DNA from: Gordionus sp. m RMFG-2023
Lineage: Eukaryota > Nematomorpha > Gordioida > Chordodea > Parachordodidae
Assembly: GCF_954871325.1 (NCBI RefSeq)
Contig: NC_088775.1
Coordinates: 32,589,561 to 32,653,560 of the forward strand
Reading direction: 5' to 3'
Length of the DNA stretch: 64,000 nucleotides
How positions within the stretch are numbered: position 1 is the stretch's first letter; each line of letters starts with the position of its first letter. Positions 1-13,027 of this stretch are shown one piece after another. Below the pieces are notes generated by a model. That model was given only the letters and a program-made list of their open reading frames with translations. It ran no database searches and was not told the DNA's origin. The position numbers and the translations under genes are program-made.

Positions 1-299
1 TTGTTTTCTTTATTTTGAGATATTATTTTAAAATATGCTCTATAAATTGGTCATGGAAAAACAATGTCTGATCTTGTTGAGGCTTCATTGATTATTACTT
101 CTTCCTTTTCATCACTATTAATTTTATCTAAAATAAATTTTTAAAATTAGTATAATAAAATAAAATTAACCAATTCTATTGAAAAAAAAATGATAGATTT
201 TTTGAGATGTGTAATATCAAAATTAGTCTGGTTTATTGATAAACTTGGACATAATATTTAATGAATATTTATATATATATTTTTTATGTTTTTATATTT

Positions 300-1145
300 T
301 ATATATATGTCGTAAGTTTTAAAGGGATTAGAACTATCCGGGATCTTCACGGGGTTTAAAGGGGTAACTAATAAATTAGGGTTTTAAGTTAAGGAATGAT
401 AATACGGTATCGTTTTAATCGTGAGGAATCTTATTTTAAAAAGCGTTTTACGCGCGTTTCGTTTCGTTTCTTTCGTTTCGTTTCATTTTTTAATTTTATT
501 GTTATTTATTAATTTTCAATGTTGTTTTTTTTGGCCTTATGAAATAAGATATGTCTAATATTCTACACCCCCCCCCCCCCCCCCTCCCCCACCTCTATTT
601 CCTCAGACCAAGTCATACCCATCAAGACAAAGAGTGAAGACTTTCAGCCAAACGATATTAAAATTAGCTTTTATTTGATACCCATATCAAACCCTCCCCC
701 CCCCCCCCACCCACAACATATTATACCCATCAAGACCAAGAATGAAGACTTTCAGTCAAATGATATTAAAATTAGCTTTTATTTGATACCCATATCGATA
801 TTTTGTGTTGATAAAAATATTTGACCCGCCCATTATGGGGGAAAGATTGACCTCCAGTTTAATAGATCTTTTAATTAGCTATCGATTGATGCCCTATTTT
901 AGACATATCTTGTTTCATAAAGCCATAAAAACAACATTGAAAATATAAATCAAATTATTTAAAAAAATAAAGCGAAACGCTCGTAAAACGCTTTTTAAAA
1001 TAAGATTTTTTTATATAATTGTTCAAACGTGATAATGCCGTATAGTTCTTTATCCTTTAAAAAATTGAATTCTTAAAGAGATCCCCTTAAATCTTGTGAT
1101 GATCCCGGTTAATGATCCCTTTAAAAATTATGACATATAACTTTT
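300..1145. mobile_element. Foldback element with ~260-bp inverted ends
   Basis: Bases about 300-565 and 885-1145 are imperfect reverse complements. Shared blocks include a TTTTAAAGGGAT outer part, a TTATTTTAAAAAGCGTTTTACG core and an inner AAGATATGTCTAA. The inverted arms enclose a short centre, as in foldback elements or MITEs with long inverted ends. No coding capacity is visible. The superfamily cannot be assigned because I could not fix a target duplication. Confidence 0.75.
566..805 (+). repeat. Tandem duplication (~120 bp x2) with C-tracts
   Basis: The centre of the foldback element holds two copies of a unit of about 115-125 bp. Each opens with a run of 13-17 C residues (568-584 and 696-708). 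Each continues with a block containing CATACCCATCAAGAC, GAAGACTTTCAG and ATTTGATACCCATATC. The copies differ at a few bases. C-tracts this long are striking in such an AT-rich setting. Confidence 0.8.
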
Positions 1146-1970
1146 TATTATAGTAGTCTTAAAATATTAGTTATATGCTCAAATGAAATAAAATAAATTT
1201 TGCAATATTATAAAAAAGCATTAAATAAACATATATCAAAATATATCCTAAAAACAGATACAGATACCTCAAAAATTATATCTAGATACAGATACTTTAA
1301 AAAAATCTATCTATATCTAAATGCAGTATCTAGATACTTTAACAACTCCGATAAATATTATCATTTTTTATTTATTTATCATTAATTAATTTATGAAATT
1401 CATAAAATTTAACTATATGTAAGAAGGAATAGGAAATAAAGTTTAGCAACACCTTATTTTTTTTACTGGCTTATAATTTTTTTTATAAATTCACAACATA
1501 ATGTTCACTTTTTAAAAAAATTATCAAGGTAAATTATTAACCGAGTATCGATATCGGTGTATCCTTGGTTTATACTAATATAAATATTATTTAAATAAAA
1601 TCAGCCCTGCATATTTAAATAATTTTATAGTATTTATGGTAATTTTGATGTATTTTCTACACTTGTTAATTCACATAAAATATTTATTTAGTTCTTATAT
1701 CTACAAAATTTTTATATTTATAATTAATTGGGTTGGTAACCTAATAAGTGTAAAATCATCAAAGCTCAATATATAAATTTACACAGGATGTAATACTTTA
1801 ATAATTAAGGTTAGATCTGCCCCCCCCCCTCTAACCATTTGCGTTTTTTCACCTTGTCACACATTTGATGAATTGGGCCTGCAGGCTTCTGTTATTCATT
1901 AATAAAGATTTTTAGAAAGAAAACTATTAATCTTTTTAAGTTTCTATTTGCTACAGAGCATACCTAGCAA
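1146..1970. other. AT-rich intergenic stretch, no gene seen
   Basis: No supportable gene. Bases 1250-1345 hold several imperfect copies of an AGATACAGATAC / TATCTAGATAC motif, a short degenerate microsatellite. A 10-base C-tract lies near 1821. The right edge carries the left 8-bp duplication of the hAT-type insertion that starts at 1971. Confidence 0.5.
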
Positions 1971-2717
1971 TCGGGTTGGCAAAATTTATTTTTTTGAAAA
2001 AAAACGATTTTTTTGATTTAAATCGCGATTTAAACCAAATACTAATATTTCAATTAGAGATGTTGCAGATTTAGATTGAAAAATATCATACATCATAATT
2101 TTTTTTTACCTTAGAATATTTCTTGTAAGTAAAAAGTTATTGCTTCAGGAGATCTGGACTGGAAATTATTGAAATATATAATTGATAAGTCATAAATATT
2201 TTACTCCTGTCTTTGATATCTTACTACTTTGCTCACTTATATTTTCAATTTATCTTTATAAATTTGGAGGACACATTCAAATCTATTAAACCTTTTGTTT
2301 ATCAATTTTTCCCGTAAATAAAAAAAATAATTTAAAGTATTTTATATAATGATCAAAAAATTTACATCATAGCAAAAATTATATATTTAAATATCATAAT
2401 AATCATATTATTTATTATTATTTAATCTCGGCCAATCAACAATATACAGTTGTATTACATAAAACTGGGACTTATGGGCCAGAAACATTATCAGAAAAAA
2501 ATATATTATACATAATATATACTAACATGTATATTAAATAATTTAACAATTCAGGCATGGACTATAAACAATATAAAATTATTACATGAAATTAAAAATA
2601 AAATACATTTAATATCAAACGATTCCTTTATTGCAATAATAAATTCTTTAAAATCATTGATATTATATTTAGTATAAAAATATACAATTCTCCCAAAAAT
2701 CATCTGCCGATATTGTT

Positions 2718-3053
2718 TCAGACGTAACTCGTTTGTTTTGTGCCGTCGTAAGCGGCACCGGAAGCATTAGTTCCTGTTGATTGTGTTGTGATATTTGCTA
2801 TACTCAGTCTGTTTCCCCCTTTGATTGCTTGAGATGTAGAGGCTGCCGGATCATTTCGAGACAGGGTTGATCTTAAGCTATCCATTATAGATTTCCTCGC
2901 TAACCGCTTTGTTATCGATTTTTGGATCTCAATGTGGTTGCCATATTTGCTTCCAGAGATAGTTTCCCTTTCCTGGATGGCAACCCGCACAGAAATCAAG
3001 TGATCCTCTGATAACAATTGGAGCATCGTCTTTTCCTTGAAACATTGGGCCAT
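2718..3053 (-). CDS. Hypothetical small protein or exon (111 aa)
   Basis: An open frame of 111 codons with clearly less AT-biased codons than its surroundings. The first ATG (MAQCFKEK...) is preceded in frame by a stop three codons upstream, so it is a credible start or follows a splice acceptor (TTACAG just upstream on this strand). The middle is charged and probably helical (ITKRLARKSIMDSLRSTL). The C-terminus is Ser/Thr/Gly/Asn-rich. No domain recognised, no signal peptide or membrane segment. It lies inside the large hAT-type insertion, so it could be captured host sequence or part of that element. Confidence 0.4.
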   Translation of the reverse strand: MAQCFKEKTMLQLLSEDHLISVRVAIQERETISGSKYGNHIEIQKSITKRLARKSIMDSLRSTLSRNDPAASTSQAIKGGNRLSIANITTQSTGTNASGAAYDGTKQTSYV

Positions 3054-3290
3054 ATTTTTGGTCTATGGTTCTCCTGTAAGCCAAACCTTACTTATAGGCA
3101 GTGGCTCTCAAAGTCGATAAGTTTTGAATTCGTATTCATTACAAAAAAATTTTAAATGCTTTTTTTTATATATATCAGGAATTTAAAAAAAATTAAATTA
3201 TAAAACTTTCTTGAAAAAAAAATATATAAATCAGAAATATACAAAGAAAATTTTTTTTAATAAAAAAAAATCAAAAACAATTATAATATA

Positions 3291-4300
3291 CTAGCTGATA
3301 GCCGTCAAGAATGACGGGGAATCAGAATTTTCTCCTTATTCAATGATGGATAAATTTTACCTTTATTTGACGATGGATGAATTAGAATAGTCAAATGAGA
3401 GGAATAGATTATCCGTATTCATTCTTCCAAGATTTCTATAAATTTTTAGAGAAAAGGCCAAATATATTATGGAAAATATGGAATAAAAAAAATATGATTT
3501 GTGAGTTATGAATTTATCAATTCTTTTAACAAATTTTTCACACTCAGGCACAATGGTTTTTGCCTTCTCACTTCGTATAAAATCTAGACTCATCTCAAAG
3601 AATTATTTAAATGCTTTTAAAACCTTCCTAAATACTCTTAAAAATAGACCTGCCATCATAGATTCAAATTAATTATGGGGGCAAACCTGATTATCTCACA
3701 AACACTGTGGTGGTATCTATCCCATTGCAATGGGCTATTTAGAAGATTATTAGCAAAAATAATTGCCACAGGCCAGAACCCAAGGTTTTAACTTATTAAG
3801 TATACATATCAATTAGGATTTGGTGTTAAGGGAGAAAGCAAAATAGCTTCACATGCCATTTGTATTATATCCAAAATCCTCCTTTTAACACTATTATCAA
3901 AGTAGACTTTAAAAATGCTGAATATTTCATAAATTGTTTTTATCCCAAATCTCCTGACTATTCAAAATTCCTAGAGAAATATATTAAAACCCACATGTCA
4001 TAGATTCTGACGAATGGATCCAGCAGGAGGCACACGTTCTCGTTTATTTCACCTTGGTATTCATTATCTCATACATTATCTTAAATCTAAATTTGATTTG
4101 GATATAAATAATTGGTACCTTGATGATAAAACAATCTGTGTTGCTCTTCCTAAAATAATTGGGCTTTCAATTTCGTGAAGCCAATTTTAAAAGACTAAGT
4201 TCAAATCCAATATCTGTTTCCATGATAACAATATGCAAAACCCTCATCTAGCAAGATTAAATTTTTTATTGAGTGCATAAATAATAAAAATTAAAAATAA
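3291..4300 (+). mobile_element. LINE-like reverse transcriptase fragment, copy A
   Basis: Reads as a decayed non-LTR reverse transcriptase. After a variable 5' part come, in different frames, a piece like GGVRPIAVG...RRLLAK, a piece like KVDF.N.FNS, a piece matching the VQQGDPL region, and WYLDDKT (the YLDDGT active-site block) near 4110-4135. It ends KNPHLARLNFLLS(A) and an A-rich tail around 4250-4300. Several frame changes and stops separate the blocks, so it is dead. About 90% similar along its length to 58,138-59,196. The left end shows a hairpin CCGTCAAGAATGACGG. Confidence 0.7.
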
Positions 4301-5220
4301 AGAAATTAATATAATTAAAAAAAATATATTCCAACATGTTTCAAATATTTGTTCATATTGAATACAATAAGTATATATATACTTCATTAACATATTCTAT
4401 AAGAATAATGAAAATTTTAGAAATAACTCTTCCAAAATAAGGTAAATTTCTGATTCACACCTCAATAGGCTTATTTCTGATGTATCCATCATATCAAATT
4501 AAGGAGAAACTACTAATTCCTTGTCATTCTTGTGGGATATCAGCTAGTAATCATATAAAATGCAAATATTTATTAAATTGTGGGAATGGATCCTACCTTA
4601 AGGGTTTTTTTATTAACAATGTAAGCCACAAAGCACTCCTTGGTAAATTGTTTTCCACAGAGTTTAGAATAAGTTTGCATCTTCTCATGATATGGACCCA
4701 TTCTTCAAGATTATCTTTATTATAAGAAAATATATTTTGATACAGGTACAGGAATGCCAACAAGTTTTTTTGCTCAATTTCAATTTTTAGGTTGCCTGAC
4801 CTTTTTATATATATATTTGCTATGATAATTTATAGAAGTGTTAAAAATCCCTCACCTAGCAAGATTTAATAATATTTTATTGAGTTCATAAATAAAAAAA
4901 ATTACAGAAATTATAAAACTAATTCATTAACATTTTTTATAAAATAAATGAAAATTCTGGGGATAAAAGATATTTTTGACTCACACGTCATATAGGCTTA
5001 TTTCTGATTTAATCATCAAATATGAGGGAAATTTCTGATGCATTTATCATCAAATTAAGGACGACATTCTAATTCCCTAAAAAGCAAATATTTATTTATA
5101 TAAAGAAATTCATGATAAAATAATTCATAAAAATTGCTTTTTTGTCCAGAAATTTAAAGATTGTAACAAAGATATATAATTGTATTAAATGCAAATATTT
5201 ATTAGATTGTGGGAATATTT
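4245..5220 (+). repeat. Two tandem copies of LINE 3' tail region (~600-bp spacing)
   Basis: The block CCCTCA-CTAGCAAGATT followed by TTATTGAG-TCATAAATAA occurs at 4248 and again at 4850. Each is followed by TTCATTAACAT, AATGAAAATT, ATAGGCTTATTTCTGAT and GCAAATATTTATT-GATTGTGGGAAT. The second copy is shorter and more diverged. The short open frame at 4480-4725 inside this repeat has no coding character and is not called. Confidence 0.6.
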
Positions 5221-6299
5221 AGGTTATATTTCTTAGTTTGAAATTTCTTTTCATTTGTCTAAATAAAATTTGTAATTATACTTTTGAAAAATAATATTTC
5301 ACCTGCAGCTAACTTCTCATTTTTTGCAGTAGGAAGAAAAATTGGCAAAATTTATGAATGACAAAATCATTATTATATCATTTTCTGATTTACATTTTGT
5401 AAAATTTTTCAATATAGCTCTTAAAGCAAAATCATTAATTTCATATCGATCCAATGTAAATATTTATCAATAGAAAATCATCTGTAACATAAATTACCAT
5501 ATCTTAACATCTTTTGATAAGGCATCTTGGGCTGGGTATATAAAATCATCGCCATTAAATATATAATCTGTAAATCACATGATCGAATTATTATTGGTTT
5601 AAAATTACTATGATGATTATCATTGGACGAATATTTTTTTAAAAGGATACTATTGGCTAAATATTGACTTTTTAAGAGGATTATATATATTATTATAGAT
5701 TTATTTATTCCCTTTTCAAATGCTATTGACATGTGCACAAAAATATTCCGAAGTAATTATTGAACATTTATAACCGGGATTTCTTTTATTTTTTGCTTAA
5801 TTTACAATTAAAAATAATGTGCGGTGTGTAAATAAAAACGGGGAAGGAAAAAATTTTTTTTTTCTGACGGCATTCAGTGAACCTGCCATCCCTATTTTCA
5901 ATCAATTTTTATTACCCTTTTACATTTTCACAAGAATTCAAACTATTAACTATCGAAATTAACAATTTTATTAATTACCCTCCATTCCACAAAATTCCAT
6001 ACTACTGATATAATGCAATGTTCCTACTTGAACATAATACAATTAAATTAATTTTGAATCTACCAGTTCAGCCACACGCTATGTAATAATTTACAACGTC
6101 TATATACCCGTTACACTACAGTATTATACCATAAATAAATTAATTTCCTCATTTTTTTGTACTACACAGTACATCGGTGTTACTCACATTAATTTAAACT
6201 ACAATATCAGGCAATCGTAAACTATCATGTTATAGGAAAAACAAAAATATTAGCACATTTAACATATATCCTTTACATTTCTCTTCTAATCGCACATGA
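5221..6299. other. AT-rich stretch, no gene seen
   Basis: No coding region supported. Short open frames here, such as 5478-5738, have AT-driven composition. The right side merges into the 3' side of the minus-strand Gypsy-type fossil, whose exact boundary I could not fix because no matching terminal repeat was recognised. Confidence 0.4.
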
Positions 6300-9120
6300 T
6301 CGTTTACCTAATAACGGTAACCCTATTTATTAGCAATATTTCATTTAATCTCGAACCTCTATGAGCTACCCGCCATTAACCCACTTAACCTCTTTGTTAT
6401 CAAATAAACGTGTCCAAACCATTTGGCCCATAATAAATTTGACCCTTTGATCTAACGAGATTATATAATAATTATTATTTTTAATCTTAAATCCAACGGA
6501 ACCTTGGTTCTTCGATCAAGAAGCAACTCCGAAGGAATGATACCTTCCCGGTTGCCAGAATTAAGATATATACAATTGAGACATATAAACTTCCCCCTTT
6601 GCTTTTCCAGCCTTTCTGAGCCAATTTTTAACAATCGCCACCATCCTCTCAGCTTGTCCTTTGAGCTGTTATGATATGGTGGGGCAAAAATGTGTTTGGT
6701 CTGGGAAAATCATAGAGGCTAGCCCTCCATCGGAAACAATAGAGGTAAACCATACCTGACCCATAGTTTCCTTAATTTTTTAATAACAATTTTTGTTGTA
6801 TAACCATTTACCTTTTCATATTCTATCCACTAGAACAACTATTAAAAAATATGATTTTTTTATTCAAATCAAAGAAATCGACTTGAATACGTTCCCATGG
6901 TCTTTTTAATTTGATCCAACTACTGCCTACCTCTTTACGGAGTATAGCGGCATACGAAATACAGGGAATACATTTAATTGTAATTTTTTCAATATCATTA
7001 CCCATCCCATGCCACCATACATATTCAAGGGCCCAAGATTTTATTTTATCCCGACCCTGATGTCCGCGGCATGTAATAAATTTACAATTTTACTACATAA
7101 TTTAAAAAGAATTATGGCCCTATGTCTCCGCATTAAACTTTTTCATTTTTTTTAATAGAAATTTTACAATTATTTCTTCATTGTTTTTTGCCCGTCAATA
7201 ATAATTTAGACTCAATTCCTTATCCTTTAAAGTGTTTAAGATCCTACCAATATATATGACCTCCTTTTAATATATGCGAAAGAGAACAAACCAATGCTTT
7301 CTCATTATCCATGATTATTCTTTGTTATATCGAGATCTTCGTCGCCCGATCCCAACCTGGATAAAATATCAGGCAATTAATTTTCTTCACCTCGGCGATA
7401 TCTCAATAAAACTTCCCACTAAACAACCAAGGTTGTAATCGTGGAGACAACATCAATTTTCGAGTATCCCTTTTGAACAAATGAATTAATGGTTTATGAT
7501 CGGTATATACTATAAATCTTTTACCTATTAAATATTCACGGAATTTGGTTAAACCAAAAATGACCTCGAAGGCTTCTTATTCAATCTGAATATCTTGTTT
7601 CCACTTCTCAGAAACCTCTAAAAAAATATAATTGGTCTTTCCAAATCATCAATTACATGTAATAATGCATCTCCAACGGCTCTTCCCTAATTTTCTGCTT
7701 TAACATTTTAAATGTGATTTGTTGTTCACTGACTTATTTAAAATGAATTCCCTTTTGTAATAATTTATATATAGATATTGCAATCCTTGCAAAATCATCC
7801 AAAAATCTATTATAATAATTTACTATAAAACGACTGAACCTCCGCTTTATTTGTTGACGGTTTCATATTAGATATATTTTTCAAATTTTATCTAGAGGTT
7901 TCACCTCCACCCCATATTTGATATCCAAAATAGATAACTTCTGTTATACAAGAACATTTTTTTCTCTGCTGGCCCTCAGACCTTTGTCACGAATTCTTCT
8001 GAAAACTTCTACTAAACGTTAATTATGCTGCTCCGGTGTCACACCAGTAATCAACACATCATCTATATAATAAAAACTTCTTCTATGCTCTGGAAAACTG
8101 ATGCCATTGTATAAAAAATAGGCGCTGATACACTTAATCCAAAATGTAACCTACAAAAGGTAAATAATCCTTTAGGAGTCATTATCATAAACAACTTATG
8201 AATTTTCTCCTTTAAAGGTAACTTTAAATACGCAGAAGAGAAATCAACCTTTGAAAAATAATTGGCCAAAATTTCCCTAGGTATTGGATATTTTACTTCC
8301 ACAATCCCTTGATTAAAAGTAACTCGAAAATCGGCACATATCCTCAACATTCCATTACATGTTTTATTTGGAACCAATGGTGGCCCATTCACTATATTCA
8401 ATCGGAATAATAACTCCATACCCATTTGTCTAATTCGTCTTCTATTTCCTTTTTCAACTCAAAAAGGACTCCAGCATGCTAAAAAAAATGGGTGAAAACC
8501 CCTCTTTAAGTTTAACAGCTACTTGATAATCATTAAGACGTCCTAACGTCTCCTCACAAATTATACCATATTTTTTAACTAAAATATGTATAGCATTATT
8601 AACTTATTTAACTCGTAATTTCAAAATTTACTTTTTGAATACCTCCTTTCTTAAAGGAAAACCAAAGCACGGTTACATATAATGTTATCTAAGGTATTTC
8701 TTTTAAAATTAAAATTTGTATTCAATTTTTTAACCCTTGAAAAACCATTTTTTTCATTAAGACTATTCTTGCCACATATTTGACATTTACATACATTATT
8801 ATTTTTATTAATCAATTAACGTATATCCTGGTTTTGTTTACATCTTTCAATTCCTTTAACTCTTTTAGGATAACCACCTATCTATCCAAATATTCTGGAT
8901 GTTCATCAATATTTACATTCAATTTTTTAACCACTTTTGGTTCATCATTCTTGATTTCATTAAATTACTTTCCAATTCCATTATTTTATTCAAATATCCG
9001 ATGCAACGGAATTTTTAATTCATTGGATACCTTTTTCCATACACTGGTATTACCATTTTCCACCTGTTCCTTCAGTTTCTTGAACATCATATTTAATTCA
9101 AAATTGATATTGTTCTTTTA
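6300..9120 (-). mobile_element. Gypsy-type LTR retroelement fossil, pol region
   Basis: A minus-strand remnant whose parts run in Gypsy order. The reverse transcriptase is around 7900-8430, with a recognisable ICADFR...YPIPR...FSKVDFSSAYLKLP stretch. An RNase H-like region follows at about 7320-7900. An integrase zinc-binding/N-terminal part is near 6820-7010 (C..C then PWERIQVDFF). An integrase C-terminal-like part lies near 6300-6450. The upstream side (8450-9120) resembles the 48,780-49,000 part of the LTR element at 45.7-50.0 kb, so the two probably belong to one family. It is broken in many places and looks old. Confidence 0.75.
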
Positions 9121-9124
9121 CTAA

Positions 9125-10190
9125 CAGAAACAGTTTCAGATTTTTTTCTACATTTTTTTATCAAATGTTTACTAATTATGATGGATATATATATAGTATG
9201 AAAAACAAAAAAGCTATGATTAAATTGTTAATTATATTAAATTTATTAAATTTCCTATTAAGAACTTTATAATACAAATCTTTATGGAGTGAAACCTTGC
9301 TAAAATTAATTAAATTAGGAAATAGAAATTTTAAAATTATTCTAGATTATTAGGATTTTATATGTAAGACAAAAGCTCATTGAGTTAGCTGTTTTTTATA
9401 ATGACACGAAATATATATTTTTTTTATTTGTCGAAGATTTAACGCATTACAGGTATTTGTTATATCTGACCTGTTTTCGCTAATTAATTTTCTAAGATTT
9501 TTTTCGGAAATTATGGCCAGGCAGAAAATATTTTATTATAGATACAATATTCTGCAGTTTGAGATAGGAGATTTCTATCGTAGGAAAACTCTAGGATTAG
9601 AAGTATTGGTTACCATTATGACATGAAAATAGTGGCAGGTTGGATAGGGGAATGGTTAAGCAGTAACATGAATACTTATATTCAATATACTTGTTTTTAT
9701 ATTTGATAATATTTATTTGAATAAGAGGGTATTTAGTATATTTGTATTTTAAACTGAAAATTAAAAATATCTTGCATTTATTACGATTTAATACAAATAT
9801 TTTAACTTCATTTTTTTAAAAATTATATTAGAAAATTGTATTTAAATATGAATCTTGTATTCCAAGTTAGAGAAAAAAAAATCTAATCTTGTCCGTTTCA
9901 TCCTGATTTTATTAAAATGAGCGATATTAAGATATTTTTAGCAGTATCTGAAATTAACCATATTTGAGGGAATATTCCTCAATATATCTTCCAAAATCAA
10001 TAATAAAGTAAACTCAAAATCCTCTGTGCTCAACTACATAATGATACAGAATTTTTGTAAAAAAGGAATCTTAGATACACATTCTAGTGTCTTATTAAAA
10101 AAATTTGAAGAGGTACAAGATTGCTAATTGATAGTATCTTAAATACAAGACACTTTTTATAAAATGATCATTACTTATTAAATTTTAAAT
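9125..10190. other. AT-rich stretch, no gene seen
   Basis: No element or gene recognised. Bases 9450-9660 are slightly less AT-rich than the surroundings, but no frame there shows a known motif. Confidence 0.4.
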
Positions 10191-10194
10191 AACA

Positions 10195-10306
10195 TCCCAG
10201 GCCGCGGCTGAAATTTTTTAAAAAAAAAATCCGGGTTGGGCCGTAAAAAATTTTTGAAAAAAATATTCGAGTCAGGCCCTGCAAATGGTACCTCTGCAGG
10301 TCTCTG
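10195..10306 (-). mobile_element. Partial GGCCCGG-family hAT end
   Basis: About 110 bp matching the terminal part of the GGCCCGG hAT family. GCAAATGGTACCTCTGCAGG is followed by the terminal TCTCTG at 10,301-10,306, the reverse complement of CAGAGACC. Inward lie the typical GGGCC blocks alternating with A/T runs. The opposite end was not found nearby, so this is a truncated copy. Confidence 0.75.
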
Positions 10307-11648
10307 ATATATATATATCTTAAAAATTACATAAAACTGGTATGATAGGCTTATTTGATATTTTGTCAAATGAAAAGCCGACTGTCAATCAAAAATTTGG
10401 TTTATACAAAATGAAAAAAATTTAGCCGATATCAGTGAGTCGGAAGGAAAATCATTCATTTTCTAAAACGAATATTATTATGAATATCATTTAATTATTT
10501 TGACTAATAAAATAATTGTGCTTTTATTATTTTTAATTTAACTACGTTATTTCCCAAGCATTAGCCAAAAAAATATTCGGTAATTAATACCCTTAATTTA
10601 AAATAATCTTGATTGATTATTAGTTTTGTAGCTTGTTTAGTATACTCACTCTCCTCCCTTTTTCTTATAGAAGCTAGTTTTTAAATTATATTATGATAAA
10701 TAAGGTTTAATTAATCCCTTTTCTAAGGATAAATCAATTATTTATAACATTACACAAATCAAATAAGCATTCTAATCATTTTTAATATGTTTGGTTATTT
10801 GATAAAATTAAAAAAAGGATTAATTATATCTAAATTAGATTAGTTGATTTAATTATTATTATATGGTTGTTTTTATTATAATCCACCATGCCGAAATTAT
10901 AATACTTTTACCCGACACATTTCTATCCTTCAAATTTAACGAACAATGAAATCGAAATAGCAATGGAAGATGGCTAATTTTATATCTTCAACTAATCTCT
11001 TATATATCAATCATGAAATTCCAATCTACATCTGACCCGTTTAATAAAATTATGTTTTCCGATGTAATAATAAAAAAATATATGATGGTAAGCAGGACCA
11101 TTTAATTCATATTAAAACAATCAACAGCTTCAGTCGAGAGTATTTTTATCATATGGACTTTATTCCAAATTTAGGAATTGTTTAGGAAAACGAGTTTTCT
11201 TTTCAACAATTAAATTCAAAAACCAATGTCGAGTACATGAAAAGTTGCAATGCACTGTCAAAGTTAGGCATAAAAAATCGTTCTTTTAATTTTAACAACT
11301 AGATTTTAATATTATTTTTTAAATTATATTGCATTCTAATTATAATGATAAAATTATTTATATGGTAAATGTTAAATATAGTATAGTAAATTTTAAAAAT
11401 ACTGATACTTCTGTTATTTTTACTAAATTTTATAAGTCTATTTTTCTGGATTGCAAACCCTAAACCCGAACTGGGTTCAGAGATATTTTATGAACCAAAA
11501 TCCTTTTTTATAAGGAGGGTTCACAGTCCTGAATTTAACAAACTAATTATTTTTTTTAGAATATTAAATAATTTCTCACTTATATTAAGATAACAATTAA
11601 TTAAAAATTGAAACAATGAAATACAAAATAAAACAAGTAAGAACAATA
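10307..11648. other. AT-rich stretch, no gene seen
   Basis: No gene or element recognised. It lies between the truncated hAT end and the Tc1/IS630-type element, inside the large hAT-type insertion. Confidence 0.4.
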
Positions 11649-13027
11649 GGGTTGCTGGTGTTTTATTTGGTAATACCTTAAACATAAAGATCATTAATTG
11701 GTATATTAAATAGGTTTGAAGTGCTTAAAAAATACGAATACCTCATTTATGTAATAGAAGGAAAATAGTTTAAATGAATATTTATTTCAAAATATATAAA
11801 ACCTTATTTTAATTTTAAAAAAAAATCAGAAGAAATTTTTGAAAAATAAAATTAAAATTAGAAAAAAATGTAAATACCATTCTTTTACATTTCCATTTGC
11901 GATTCTATTCTTATTTTTTATAAAAAGTCGCCGGAGAACAAAATATAAATATTTATTTGAAGAGGCACAACCCATTATAAAAAAATTTAGTTTACGAATC
12001 CCAAACCAATTTATAAAATATTAATTTATTAAAATTTAGAAAATATAAATTTCAATTTTTTTTAATTACAAGTACAACTACAATAAATTTAGTTTTGTGA
12101 GAAAATATAATATTTTAAAATTGTTTTCTCCTCTTAGTTTGAATATGAGTGTTCCAAAATTGGCATCATTTTATATAAATTGAGAAAAGATATAAATATA
12201 TTTTTAAATATTAATAGGTATAAATTTATATTACCTTTAATTGATTGGTTGTTCTCAATAACTACGTTCCAAAAAATTAAACATGATTATGATAGTATGT
12301 AAGATTATACGGTATTTACCGATTTAATATCCAAGTAACATTATTTATAATTTGATCTCTATTGTTTCGCCTTGGATTTATAAATCTATATTTGTTTTTC
12401 ATGACCCCGAAGAAGTTTCCAATAGGATTTAGTTGACGTGAATATGGTGGAAGATATTAAATTCGATTTTTGTAGCCATCGATATAATATGCCAAAATTT
12501 GTTTACCGAATCTATTGAAATATCGATATGTTTGGCAATATCATATCTTCATTTTTTTCCATTTCAGGTTGGGATAACAATTTTTACTGTTTCGATTTTC
12601 TCTTTATTCCAACAATTATATTTTCTTTTTGGGTTTTCAATTAGCGGTGAGTTTAAAAGGTTTATTCCAGTAGAATTAGCACTTATGGCAGATTGCGAAA
12701 GTGCTGGAATGGAAAAGGAATAATTAGATAAAAAGGAATTATCAAATATTGATGATGAATTTGTGATAATATTTTGATTATTAAATAAAGAAGAATTTCT
12801 AAAACTACCATTGGTATTATTGGATATTATTATTATTATTTTTAATTTAAAAAATTATTTTTTGTAATAAAAAGTTTTATGAGAAATATATTGCTTAATT
12901 AATAAATTTTTCGTCTATTACCTAAATTTTGAGATACTTGTATATTTTTAAGCACTTTAAACCTATTTAATATAACACTTAATGGTCTTTGTTTTTAAGG
13001 TATTACCAAATAAAACATTTTCAACCC
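11649..13027 (-). mobile_element. Tc1/mariner (IS630)-type element, 1.38 kb
   Basis: Inverted ends of about 95-100 bp (11,649-11,750 and about 12,935-13,027) share GTTTTATTTGGTAATACCTTAA, TATTAAATAGGTTT-AAGTGCTTAAAAA and GGGTTG outermost. A TA dinucleotide lies at each side (11,647-11,648 and 13,028-13,029), the expected target duplication. Inside is a minus-strand transposase remnant. Arms differ at about one base in ten, so this copy is older than the related one at 23,486-24,917. Confidence 0.75.
12300..12720 (-). pseudogene. Tc1/IS630-type transposase, internally deleted
   Basis: Reading the minus strand, an N-terminal stretch RKYNCWNKEKIETVKI is followed after frame loss by IAKHIDISIDSVNKFW, a homeodomain-like HTH. 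It matches in layout the HTH protein at 24,043-24,342 (GNWSHEKIELAKIW ... IAQDLNLSLGSVYRF). Soon after comes LPPYSRQLNPIGNFFGVMKN, which is the C-terminal DDE-domain signature of Tc1/IS630 transposases (LPPYSP.LNPIE..). Most of the catalytic domain between HTH and this motif is absent, and frames change, so it is a deleted pseudogene. Confidence 0.7.

Noticed and set aside
4480-4725. 81-codon open frame
   Set aside because: Lies in a repeated LINE-tail region and has AT-driven composition.
8780-9124. 114-codon plus-strand frame
   Set aside because: Antisense to the Gypsy-type fossil, Phe/Thr-rich from the complement.
12499-12723. 74-codon plus-strand frame
   Set aside because: Antisense to the Tc1/IS630-type transposase remnant.
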